In this document: positions 11,867 to 21,004 of the stretch, one piece after another | Position numbering within the stretch: position 1 is the first letter of the stretch | How the letters are laid out: each line of letters starts with the position of its first letter | DNA from: Symbiotaphrina buchneri | Taxonomy: Eukaryota; Ascomycota; Symbiotaphrinales; Symbiotaphrinaceae | Length of the DNA stretch: 64,000 nucleotides | NCBI GenBank assembly: GCA_001599915.1 | Contig: BCIG01000015.1 | Span: 658,240 to 722,239, forward strand | Direction of reading: 5' to 3' | Made by a program: the position numbers and the translations under genes | The notes under the pieces: generated by a model | Told to the model about the DNA's origin: nothing | Database searches by the model: none | The model's input: only the letters and a program-made list of their open reading frames with translations

Positions 11867-12436
11867 TGAGCCAACAGTAGATGAGTGACTAGCGTCCAGA
11901 ACGCATCCAAGGAAAGCAGGAGACAGTCATATTTCGACCATCAGAAGAACTTGTTGAAAGAACGGAGGCTAAAGCTTCCAATCGAGATGTCTCTGTGCTG
12001 CGACAAGTGTCCTGAGGCGGAGATCCATGGCCGATCAAGGTGCGGGAGCTTCGCGGGGCCCAGACTATTTTAGCCCTGGATCGATAGAGTGGGGAACTCG
12101 AACCACCATCGAGGCGTGGGAGACCGCGAGAACAAGCCATATTGTGTCATACTTGAAAGTAGTGTGGTCAAAAAAGCAGTATTTCAATAATGGAACAATC
12201 ATTATTTCGACACTCATGCAGAGGGGCTGCCTGAAGGTCGAATTTTGTCGAAGACGTTGCCATGTGAACAACCGAGCTAGTGTGCTGCGTAAATCCGAAA
12301 GTGCGCGTCGAGCCGTGACTGACACGTCGCGTCTTCCAACATTCAATTAACGATCCAAATCAAGCCCGCACCGGCAACAGACAGCTACACTGCGTCTGAT
12401 CCTATTTGCCTTGTACATAGCGTCAGTCAAAATGAC
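11867..12436. other. divergent promoter region between deaminase and stn1
   Basis: 570 bases between two divergently transcribed genes, so both promoters must lie here. No coding exon is seen. A T-arm-like stretch near 12090-12110 was examined for a tRNA and rejected. Confidence 0.6.
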
Positions 12437-12440
12437 ATGA
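12432..12440 (+). promoter_or_regulatory. two-codon upstream ORF overlapping the stn1 start
   Basis: The sequence ATGACATGA encodes Met-Thr-stop. Its stop codon overlaps the main ATG at 12437 (the shared bases are ATG/TGA). Ribosomes starting at the first ATG would terminate on top of the real start, so Stn1 output would depend on leaky scanning or re-initiation. This is read directly from sequence; the regulatory effect is inference. Confidence 0.5.
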
Positions 12441-13307
12441 CCACATCGGATGGGCATTCGACGGCCTCCCCGCCCATCTACCCCGCTTACCTACACCCCC
12501 TCTCGCCGACGTTCTCCCAGTGGGCGCGCCTGACCGCCGCTGATTTCCACCAGCTGCAGGCTCATAGAGGCTTCGTCGAACAAGGAATCTATCATTACTC
12601 AAATCACCCAATACGATTTGTGCGTATCGTCGGACCTTTGGTGGCCGTGACCGACTACGAGAGAAGATGGGTGCTTACGGTGGATGACTCAAGCGGTAGT
12701 ACGCTGGATGTGGTTGTTGACCGACCCGAGAAGCCCAAGACGCAAACGCAGCCTGGGAGGGAAGATGTTATACTGCCAGAAGAGCTGGCGAAGCAGCAAG
12801 CTGCGGCGAAGGAAGAACTGAGGAAGTTGGACCTCGTACTGCGGCTGAATTTAGATGTAGGGAGTGTCGTGAAGGTGAAGGGCACTATCGGCGAATTCAG
12901 GGGAACAAAACAACTCCTGTGCAAGCGACTCAGTGTGTAAACCCAGGCTCCAGATCCCCGGTATCAGTTGACTTCCTTGAAGCTGACAACGACCTGAAAC
13001 AGCGCTTGTAGCCGACACCAACGCCGAGGTCCAAGCCTGGCAGGAGCTGACCACCTTTCGCACCTCGGTCCTTGCTAAACGATGGTATGTCTCGCCTGAA
13101 GAACAGGCGCGCATGCTGGAGGAGACATTGAAGGAGCGGAGGAGAGCAGAGGAAAGGGAAAGACGAAGGAAGGAGAAGGAAGAAAGAGCAAAACAACGTG
13201 AAGCGAGTGGAAAGCACACGAGGCACAGAAGCAAGAAAAAGATAGAAAGAGCAGAAGCGATGCTGACCGGCGAAAGAAAAGCGCCCAACCGACCCCGGAC
13301 CCTGTGA
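12437..13307 (+). CDS. stn1: CST-complex telomere-capping protein Stn1
   Basis: OB-fold protein of the CST (Cdc13/Ctc1-Stn1-Ten1) complex that binds single-stranded telomeric DNA and limits telomerase. Exons 12437-12932 and 13003-13307 are joined by a 70-bp intron (branch CTGAC). Family signatures are PAYLHPLSPTFSQWARLT near the start, NHPIRFVRIVGPLVAV, then RRWVLTVDDSSGSTLDVVV and VGSVVKVKGTIGEF of the OB fold. After the intron come VADTNAEVQAWQELTTFR and a long Arg/Lys/Glu helix. Oddity: the frame I follow stops at 13305-13307 (266 aa), yet another frame stays open from about 13199 to a stop at 13418-13420 with equally plausible content (GLWDDEIEERRELLESLR). A frameshift in the C-terminal helix is therefore possible. 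Confidence 0.85.
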
Positions 13308-13420
13308 TGCCACGGGAAAAGGGGCTTTGGGATGATGAGATAGAGGAGAGACGAGAGCTGTTGGAGTCTTTGCGGGCAAAGAAGAGGGATAAACCCAGGA
13401 AAGAACGAAACTCACGCTGA

Positions 13421-14246
13421 TATGACTCTACGATTGCCTACGCTAGAGATCTTACAGCGCAGACGATGGAGCGGATGTTTCTGGCACGTCTACTGGAGAC
13501 CTAGGCTGGGTGGTACAGGCACGTGCAGAACTGGAATCAGGCCAAGCCCAGATACAGAGCGTGGGTCTAGCAGTCTTCGACGAGAACACCCATGGAACGG
13601 TATTCGAGGACTTCCCGTTACTGGCGTACTACCTACGGGGGCTTAAACATCACTCCGGTCCCTGTATCGAGTGCGGCGCAATAATGAGGAAACCAATTGT
13701 CAACTGGCCATGCAGGTATTTTTCAGCCGTGGAGGCCTGCTGGTTTGCGGGTGGGCTTGGCGCAGAAAGGGAGTCATTCTGCCGGCCGCTGTGTGGGAAG
13801 AGGAGGATGTTATTACCAGTTGGGCCAAGGCTTGGATGAAGTGGGCTAATATAAGAACAACTGGCTGGCGGACATGAGATGTGCAGGTTTTCAGCCTGAG
13901 CTTTATCTTTATGCAGTATACGGTGATGACTATGATGATAACATCAAGGGGAATGGATATGATATGCAGGATAGGTACGATTGCTCATGAACATGACTCC
14001 GTTATAACCTATAGAAAATATATACATGATGTAGAATCTCGAACTTAGCTCCCACCTATGTATACTATGCAATAAGAAGGATAGACGCATGGGGCAGTAT
14101 TGGCCTACAGAAGTCTATCTTGATGCAAACCTTGAACCGATATGTTAGTCATTGCCGCCTGTATTCATCTGTGTGAGGCCTTACCTTCTTGAAAGCCATC
14201 CGGAACCTGTTCCGTAACTCCAACCAACACCTACAAAAGCCTTGTT
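13421..14246. other. convergent intergenic region
   Basis: 826 bases between the 3' ends of stn1 and the membrane-protein gene. An open frame at 13510-13839 has no recognisable motif and begins with a non-ATG codon, so I do not call it. No RNA gene is seen. Confidence 0.45.
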
Positions 14247-16072
14247 CTACCTCCCACCAGCAGGCAAGCCGTCTACCATATTGCCCCCTTCGACCTCCTG
14301 GACAATACTCACTCTCCTCTTCTCGCCCGCACCATAGATCATCTCCAGGAGCCTCTCTCTCTGCCTCTCCCTCACGCCCCTCAGGTACTCATACGTGCCA
14401 TCCAAGCCCACAATCTGCTCCTCAACGCTCAACGTGCTGCTATCATTCGCTCTCACAAGCGGACTGACGAGCTTTTTACGCAGGCTCTCCAGGCTCGCCT
14501 TCAGGCTCAGCAGCCGCCCGTTGTGCTCGACCAGGATGTGCTTGTTGCGGATCGTCTTGGCCCGCACGTTCAGCAGCAGCGCCCGGTTGCGCTCGTACTT
14601 GCGCAGCTGCGCCGCGTTGGGCCCCAGAACGCGCGTCCAGAGTGAGGAGAGTAGCTCGCCTTCTTCGCGCTCTTGTGCGGAGAATTCCCGTGTTACGCTG
14701 CGCGCGAGGTTGAGGAATTGCCGGTCGAGGGATTCGAAGAGGGCGAAGAGCGCGGTGGAGTGTGACAGCTCGGTCGTGATGGATTCTTCGAGCACGGCGA
14801 GAAACTCGTTGAAGGTGCGGTGTAGCGTTGAACGTGTCCGTTGGGGACCTGTTGCGCCGAAGAGAGAGGTTAGGAGAGCGCCTAGGGTGGTTGGGTCGCC
14901 CGTCGATGGGTGCTCGAGCACACCTAGACGGCACGCCAGGAGGTGGAGGTTGCTCGTTAAAGCAGTGATGGGGCTGGCTGGGCTGGATATAACTGCGGTG
15001 AGCTCGCGCTTGGCCCATTCCATGACGATTAGGATGCTGCGGGACCGTCAGTCATCTAAGGTAGAAAAATAGGGGCGAGGTGATTTACCCGTCAATGTCA
15101 CCGTCAACATTGGCGAAGAACCTGGTCAGCTCGATGGACAATGTCTTCAATCCTTCGCTGAGATCATCAAGTTCCTTCACGATGATAGGAGCGGAGGTCA
15201 TGTTTGCGGACCGGACCGATTCACTAAGGTCCCATACTGCCACACCTGTCTCTTGGAGATCGCCCACTTGCCGCACCCCATTCTCCGAGTAGAAAATGAG
15301 TGGTTCGAAGGCTTTTGCTAGGCCTGCCACCTTCACAAGGTCAGGCGCAGGAGGTGGTGGAGGCGGCTGAATGAGAAAACGGAGCATGGTAAACGAAAGC
15401 AGGAGTGTCATAGCAGCAAGCATAGTGGATGTCCGCGACTTTGTAACGCTGTCGATCTTTTGCCTCGCCCATGAGAATGCTGCTTCAAAGGGTTCAGTCC
15501 TGTGCTGTACTTCCGCTCGAACCGCGAATCGAATGTCTAGCCCAGATCAATACACGGCCACGAACTCACACAGAATAATACCTACAATTATTGGGGTTCT
15601 GTGCCACCACAACCGCTTGTTCTGACTCCTCGCCGCCAAACGTCTGTCCAAAATCCTTCTTCCCCGCCGGATACGGGTCCGGGCTCGGTGATCTCTTCTT
15701 TGGGGAGTCCGAAGGTAATCGAGCATTTGCAGCAGCGGTCAAGTCTCCCTCCTCCGCATCTTCGAACTGTGGACTTGGTTCTCTGGACCGTCGAGCCGGG
15801 CTTGTGCTTCCCCGCGGCAAGAACTCCTGCTGGTACGGCTGATGCGCATACCATGAACTACCGCTTGTCCCATGCCTCCTCCATGCCGGTGGCTCCCATG
15901 GTCCCGGAGAATCTGACCCGCGATCAGACTCCTCAGACTTGAAGCCTGAATGGTGAGAGGGTATACCGAATAGAGGGGACCGGTTGTCGTGTTCAAAATC
16001 TTCCAGGGAAGCGGAGAGAGAGGGGTGGTCGTCAAAGACGGCTTCGATATCTTCCAGGCTTGAAGCCGCCAT
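14247..16072 (-). CDS. unrecognised conserved-type membrane protein, single TM segment
   Basis: I do not recognise this family. Predicted 574 aa from exons 16072-15586, 15536-15089 and 15036-14247 (introns 49 and 52 bp). The N-terminal ~165 residues are acidic and Ser/Pro-rich, likely cytosolic or nucleoplasmic. One hydrophobic segment (MLAAMTLLLSFTMLRFL) sits just after a basic stretch (KSRTST). It is followed by a poly-Pro stretch and a long alpha-helical region with coiled-coil character and clusters such as ERQRERLLEMIYG near the C-terminus. The start is the ATG at 16072; a GTG seven codons upstream is in frame but unlikely. A type-II or tail-proximal organelle membrane protein is possible, but no function can be assigned. 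Confidence 0.8.
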
Positions 16073-17965
16073 TTTGCGTGCGGAAATTTCCACAACTCTG
16101 ATAATCTAGGAAGTCAATGGTCCAACATGCGATGGCAATGTAGGAGGCTTCCTTTCTACATTGCGCTTTAGCTGCACAATCGCATCACCGACCCGCCTGG
16201 AGCACCACTTACAACGACTGTAGCCTTATGTGCTGTGCCTGGTGCCTATGCTCTGTAAAGACAGGTCATGTCCTGGGTTGTTAAGACGGCCAATGGGAAC
16301 CAGACGACGTCGAAGCCGAGTGCAATTGCGGAGGAAGCTGAATAGCCCGGTGGCCCGCGACAGCACAGTATCGCTCGTTATCTGGTGCGCTGCAATGCCA
16401 AGTTCAATCGTTCTTTACCCCTTTCTCCAGTTGCTCTATGGAGGCGACGGAGATCCAATCCTAAGGTATGAGTCTTCTCTTTCGGCACCGTCTGGGGCTG
16501 CGGTTGGACCAGGATGTGGAAGAGGAAGAGGTACAGTCGGGAGACATGATTGCAACAAGGCTGCGCTATCAGCCAACGGGGCCGGCGTATCTAGTGGTAG
16601 CTGCTGCGGCACCGCGCCCTGGTGAGCTGTCCGACTGGAGGTGGGGTGTCGCAGAATGGGAGGGGCTGGGCCTATCAGACGCTCAGGACCAACTTTGCTC
16701 GAGATGCATCAAGCAAGGGGTTGCTTAGCTTCAAGGGGGACGAGCGGGCGGAGGCGGGTGAGAGCAAACGTGTCAAACATGACAACATTGCAAATGTTGC
16801 AAATCTCGCAAAGCTCACATATACGCCGAGACAAGGGAAACCAGTCTTGGCTAAGAGTCGGTCCGTAACTTTCTCCGCAAGCCTTTAATGAGGATGGCAC
16901 TCAGTAAGTGTCAGACCCGAGGAACTGGGACGTAGCAATTTGTTCTCATATCGATCTCTGTTCTTATTTTTCTGTTCATGACTTTGTGAGCAGAGATTGT
17001 CTCCTCCGTCATGGTGATGGTAATGTCAGTGATAACGGCTGGTATGCAATAAAGTTGCAAACTAGGAACGCGCATTGCGTTCTTCTTTCTCCACAGGGAA
17101 TTGTACTAAGTATTGTATGATGTGGATTTTCTGTATATAATGGACCACATGAACCCCCGTTATCCTTGATTGTGGTCGCCCATTATTTGGGACGGTGGCT
17201 GTCTATAGGGTTCGATAGATATTGACATCTCAAGTGCCGAGCCTGTCTAACCTCTTGCTGCTAATATGAGCGAATGCAAATTGCTCTTCAGCGATACATA
17301 CATTTTCCTAAATAAGCCAAAGCTCAGAAAGGCTCTGATGAATTCGACGGATGTGCAGCTATCCTCAATCTGATCACAGAGCATTTCTGCTCTGTCGTTG
17401 ACGTATGACTAGTATCTCCGCAGGTTCTCTCCGCATTCCGGCCCCATGCGGATGAGCTGAGTGTTCATAGGTGTACTCCGTACCTTATCTGAGGTTCATA
17501 CGAAGGAAACTGGGGAATGCTTCGTTGGTGTGGTTTCCCAAGGTCGGTTGTGGCTTGGCTGACGATTAAGCTACAGCCGGGCGCTTTCCTGGAATTTTCT
17601 GGTGTGGCGTTGATCCAAGCGGGTGACGTCAGGCGGCCGGCCCTTTCCTCCAATATTGTTGGATGGAGTGCTGATCGTCTCGCTCCAACTCCTATTCCGC
17701 ATCCTTCAACCCCTGCTTGTGGCGCCCTCGTTGATCGCCATTTTGTACTCTGTACCGTTTTGCATCCGCGAATCATCAATTACTCCTTTTCCACGTGTTT
17801 CAACGCCAAGGCATATACTTTGATACAGCAAAAGCACCATCCTTTGTATATCAACATAGCATCCCCCATCAAGAGTTGCCCGTCATGTTTTCCCTATTGT
17901 CCCTCAGCGTCTCCCAGTACACAACGTTCACTGTGACGGTGTTCAAGCCATCACGTGCTTGAGCC
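16073..17965. other. 1.9-kb divergent intergenic region
   Basis: This lies between the starts of the membrane-protein gene (minus) and the MFS transporter (plus). Open frames around 16230-16890 show no domain and no consistent splice structure. Promoter elements of the transporter are listed separately. Confidence 0.5.
17792..17957. promoter_or_regulatory. two CACGTG boxes upstream of the MFS transporter
   Basis: Palindromic CACGTG hexamers occur at 17792-17797 and 17952-17957, about 174 and 14 bases before the ATG at 17966. CACGTG is the site of bHLH regulators such as yeast Pho4 and Neurospora NUC-1, which induce phosphate-acquisition genes. The downstream gene resembles phosphate/glycerophosphodiester carriers, so phosphate-starvation control is a reasonable inference. 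Other bHLH factors use the same site, and the box nearest the ATG may lie in the leader. Confidence 0.45.
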
Positions 17966-19918
17966 ATGGCGACTTTCAAAGAGAAATTAGACCGCAGTAA
18001 CGACTTTGCTGAGGATCGCGATCCTCGACTGATCCCTGGTGGAACACGTGCCGATACGACCATGGGCACACTGCCTACCTCGGCCGAAGGTCTGCTCCAT
18101 GAAAGTTTGTATCCAGAAGACGCTTTTGCCGGGCAGACCTACTGGGCAGATCTGCCTAAGGGCCGAAAGATCAAATGGATCAACAAGCAAGCCACTGAGG
18201 AGAGTCGCCAAGAATGGTCCTCCATCTGGCGTATCTTCAAAAATGATCCACTCAAACCAGGATTTCTTTATTTTCAAAATTATGCCATCACCGGCCTTGG
18301 GTTCTTTACAGAAGGCTACACTCTCTTTTCGGTCGGGAACCTACTCACGCTCTTTGAAGCAGTATGGCCTCAGTGCTACAAACAGTATACCACTTGCAAC
18401 AAGACCTGGGTCCAGGCAATCAACTATCTTGAGATTGTCGGGATCATTGCCGGGCAGGTATTTGTGGGTATCATCGGAGATTGGATCGGCCGCAGATGGG
18501 GCATTATTCAAGATGCTGTCATCATGTGCCTTGGGACGGTCATGCTAACGGCCATGTGGGGCACGTCGCTCTCGGGCTGGGTTATTATGTACGCAATTTC
18601 GTTGTTGGTCTTCTCCGTCGGTGTTGGTGGTGAATATCCCATGACAAGCACAACGGCGATTGAGGGTCCTCATGGCGGGAGAACCGACAAAGCCGACAAG
18701 CTTCACCGGGGAAGAAATGTTGCGTTGGCATTCCTAATGCAAGGGTGGGGTCAGCTGGTCAACCAGGTCGTATTGATTATATGCTTGCTCATCTTCCATG
18801 GAGGTGGAAATCCTCCTTACAGCGAAACCTCCACACAATACACCTTCCGCGTCTCCTTCGCATTCATTGCGGTGTTCTTGCTGTTTTTAATCTATATTCG
18901 TGTGTTCAAGCTCCGGCAAGCAGACCACACCTGGAAAGCATCACGGAAACGATCAAATGTCACTGGCTACGATGTCCAGTCATTGAAGCTTGTTTGCAGC
19001 CACTACTGGCACCGCCTCTTCGGTACAGCAGTCTGCTGGTTCTGCAACGACTTTCCCTTCTACGGCAACCAGATCTTCCGCAACGTGTTCCTTCAGCTCG
19101 TTACCAGCAACTCAGACGAAGTGATGACGCTTTGGCTCTATAACCTTGTCAATGTCGGCTGTGAGCTTGTTGGCTACTATCTAGCGGCCATGCTCATCGA
19201 CTACAAGCTCTATGGACGCAAGCGGATGCAAGCTGTCGGATTCCTCATGTCTTTTGTCCTCTTCATCATCGCCGCATCTATATTCCCGTCCCTGGACAAG
19301 AAGGGACCAGGCAGCCACGGGTTTGAGTTCATCTATTTCTTCTCGTCATTCTGGATCCAGTTCGGCCCCAACTCGACAACATTCCTGCTCGCCGCTGAAG
19401 TCTACCCTGCTCCCGTCCGCGCGACAGCACATGGTCTTAGCGCAGCCGTGGGGAAGCTCGGAGCTCTTTCAGCCACCGTTCTGTACAACTATATCGGCTC
19501 TCGCACGAAGTTCTGGGTGGTATCCTGGTTTGGCCTTGTTGGCTTCCTCCTTACCATCATCTTCATTCCGGACACCACCGGCCTGGACCTGCGTGAGCAA
19601 GAGCGCTACTGGCAGTACGTGCGTGAAGGGCGCGAGGACCAGTACCACGGCATCGCTATTCACCCACAGCACCTCTCACTCTATGAGCGACTCGTGCTTA
19701 AGCGCAACCGGAATTATGATCCGGAGTTGGACCGCAAGAGCAAGATTGACGAGCTAAGGACGCTCTATGAGAAGGCACAAGCGAGCCGGACTGAGGAGGG
19801 AGAACAGGAAGAAGTGGATGATCGTGTCGGTGCGTATTTTGAGCAAGAGCGTCTAGAGAAGCGCAGGGGCGAGGAGGATGCGGATGCGGCGACGTTGAGG
19901 AACGAGACTTCAAGGTAG
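17966..19918 (+). CDS. MFS transporter, phosphate/GIT1-like (PHS type)
   Basis: Intron-less 650-aa major facilitator with about 12 predicted membrane segments. Landmarks are an N-terminal cytosolic region of ~105 residues, DWIGRRWG (the loop 2-3 MFS motif) and VGVGGEYPMTSTTA in TM4, as in phosphate and glycerophosphodiester carriers. A central loop (HTWKASRKR) follows, then WIQFGPNSTTFLLAAEVYPAPVRATAHG, characteristic of the PHS branch. The C-terminal ~90 residues are charged and cytosolic. Substrate is likely inorganic phosphate or a glycerophosphodiester at the plasma membrane, inferred from motif. The tails are longer than in yeast Git1 (~518 aa). Confidence 0.85.
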   Translation: MATFKEKLDRSNDFAEDRDPRLIPGGTRADTTMGTLPTSAEGLLHESLYPEDAFAGQTYWADLPKGRKIKWINKQATEESRQEWSSIWRIFKNDPLKPGFLYFQNYAITGLGFFTEGYTLFSVGNLLTLFEAVWPQCYKQYTTCNKTWVQAINYLEIVGIIAGQVFVGIIGDWIGRRWGIIQDAVIMCLGTVMLTAMWGTSLSGWVIMYAISLLVFSVGVGGEYPMTSTTAIEGPHGGRTDKADKLHRGRNVALAFLMQGWGQLVNQVVLIICLLIFHGGGNPPYSETSTQYTFRVSFAFIAVFLLFLIYIRVFKLRQADHTWKASRKRSNVTGYDVQSLKLVCSHYWHRLFGTAVCWFCNDFPFYGNQIFRNVFLQLVTSNSDEVMTLWLYNLVNVGCELVGYYLAAMLIDYKLYGRKRMQAVGFLMSFVLFIIAASIFPSLDKKGPGSHGFEFIYFFSSFWIQFGPNSTTFLLAAEVYPAPVRATAHGLSAAVGKLGALSATVLYNYIGSRTKFWVVSWFGLVGFLLTIIFIPDTTGLDLREQERYWQYVREGREDQYHGIAIHPQHLSLYERLVLKRNRNYDPELDRKSKIDELRTLYEKAQASRTEEGEQEEVDDRVGAYFEQERLEKRRGEEDADAATLRNETSR

Positions 19919-21004
19919 GAGAAGGCGAGTGGCTGTTGCGGGATTGGAAAATAGCTGTCGCTGCATTGGTTACCGGCCCTTACCTGTATTATTACTCAAT
20001 CCTTTTTACCTGGAGCATGGTTCAGCGAGGTGTATTAGTATTGCATAGCACATGAGCAGCATCATATACGAAGTGCTTTGATGACATAGAATATATATCA
20101 TTAGCTAAAAAGTTTTTCTTACACATTTAAATTTAGTTCGTGGAGCTGATTAAATGGCGGTGGTGCAGAACCTTTTCTAAGGTATGCTTTGATTTATATC
20201 TGCGGCTGTGCAACGACGATGGCATATCCTGGCTGGGTGACATTGGACGACAGCGCATCCCAAGAACTGACACTGCAGTTCTCCAAACGCCAATGCAGAA
20301 AGCAGACAAGCTTGCGTTGTGACTTTTGCAGTAGGGAGCTGTTTGCTTGGGCAAACACGGAACACAGCAGCAGCAGTTGTGGTATTTGAAGTGGTGGGTG
20401 ATTGATTTATGTGAGTCTTCCATACCTGGAACTCGGCGACAATTTCACTTGAATTTGCTGTACTAGGTTGGGTCGCAGGATTTATCTAATCACTTATATT
20501 TGAAAGAGCAGGCGAAAGCTTGGGCCGAACATCTGTTTCCCATCAGGTGGTCGTAGTGTTTGCGGAGGGTTCGCGACCCTTGGTGGCGAGATTAAATCAG
20601 GCAGTCGTTTGACATTCAGGGGTTGGAAAGGGGGTGAGCTGATGGCTGCCTACATAGGTGTTGGAAGCAAGCACTGAGCACTGGGTGAGTCATAGCAAAG
20701 ACATGACACATTCTATTGGACATTTACCAGGTATAGAGGATGTGGGGTAAGGCAGAAGGAGCTTTCATACACAAAGTGCTTCCATTTAAGAGCGTCTCAT
20801 AGAAGTGCACTTTCCTCTATTGGTTGGGACGCTCACTGCCTAGCCGAAATCCGAAGCCACAGCAGGTAAGGAAGGCACCGGCTTTCCCCCAATCCTTGGC
20901 ATATCAGACTATGTAAGAGCCAGCCACAACCCACTTTGCATTCAATATCTATAAATTATCGGCGAACACGACGGCCGCTAAGAGGTACAGGTAGACCCGA
21001 GAAC
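19919..21004. other. intergenic: MFS 3' flank and VIT/VWA promoter
   Basis: About 1.1 kb with no supported exon. Its left part is AT-rich around 20000-20130. Confidence 0.5.

Noticed and set aside
12080-12150. tRNA-like stretch on the minus strand (T-arm motif GGTTCGAGT)
   Set aside because: No matching 5' acceptor strand, no D-arm consensus and no five-pair anticodon stem in the right place; the T stem also has a mismatch.
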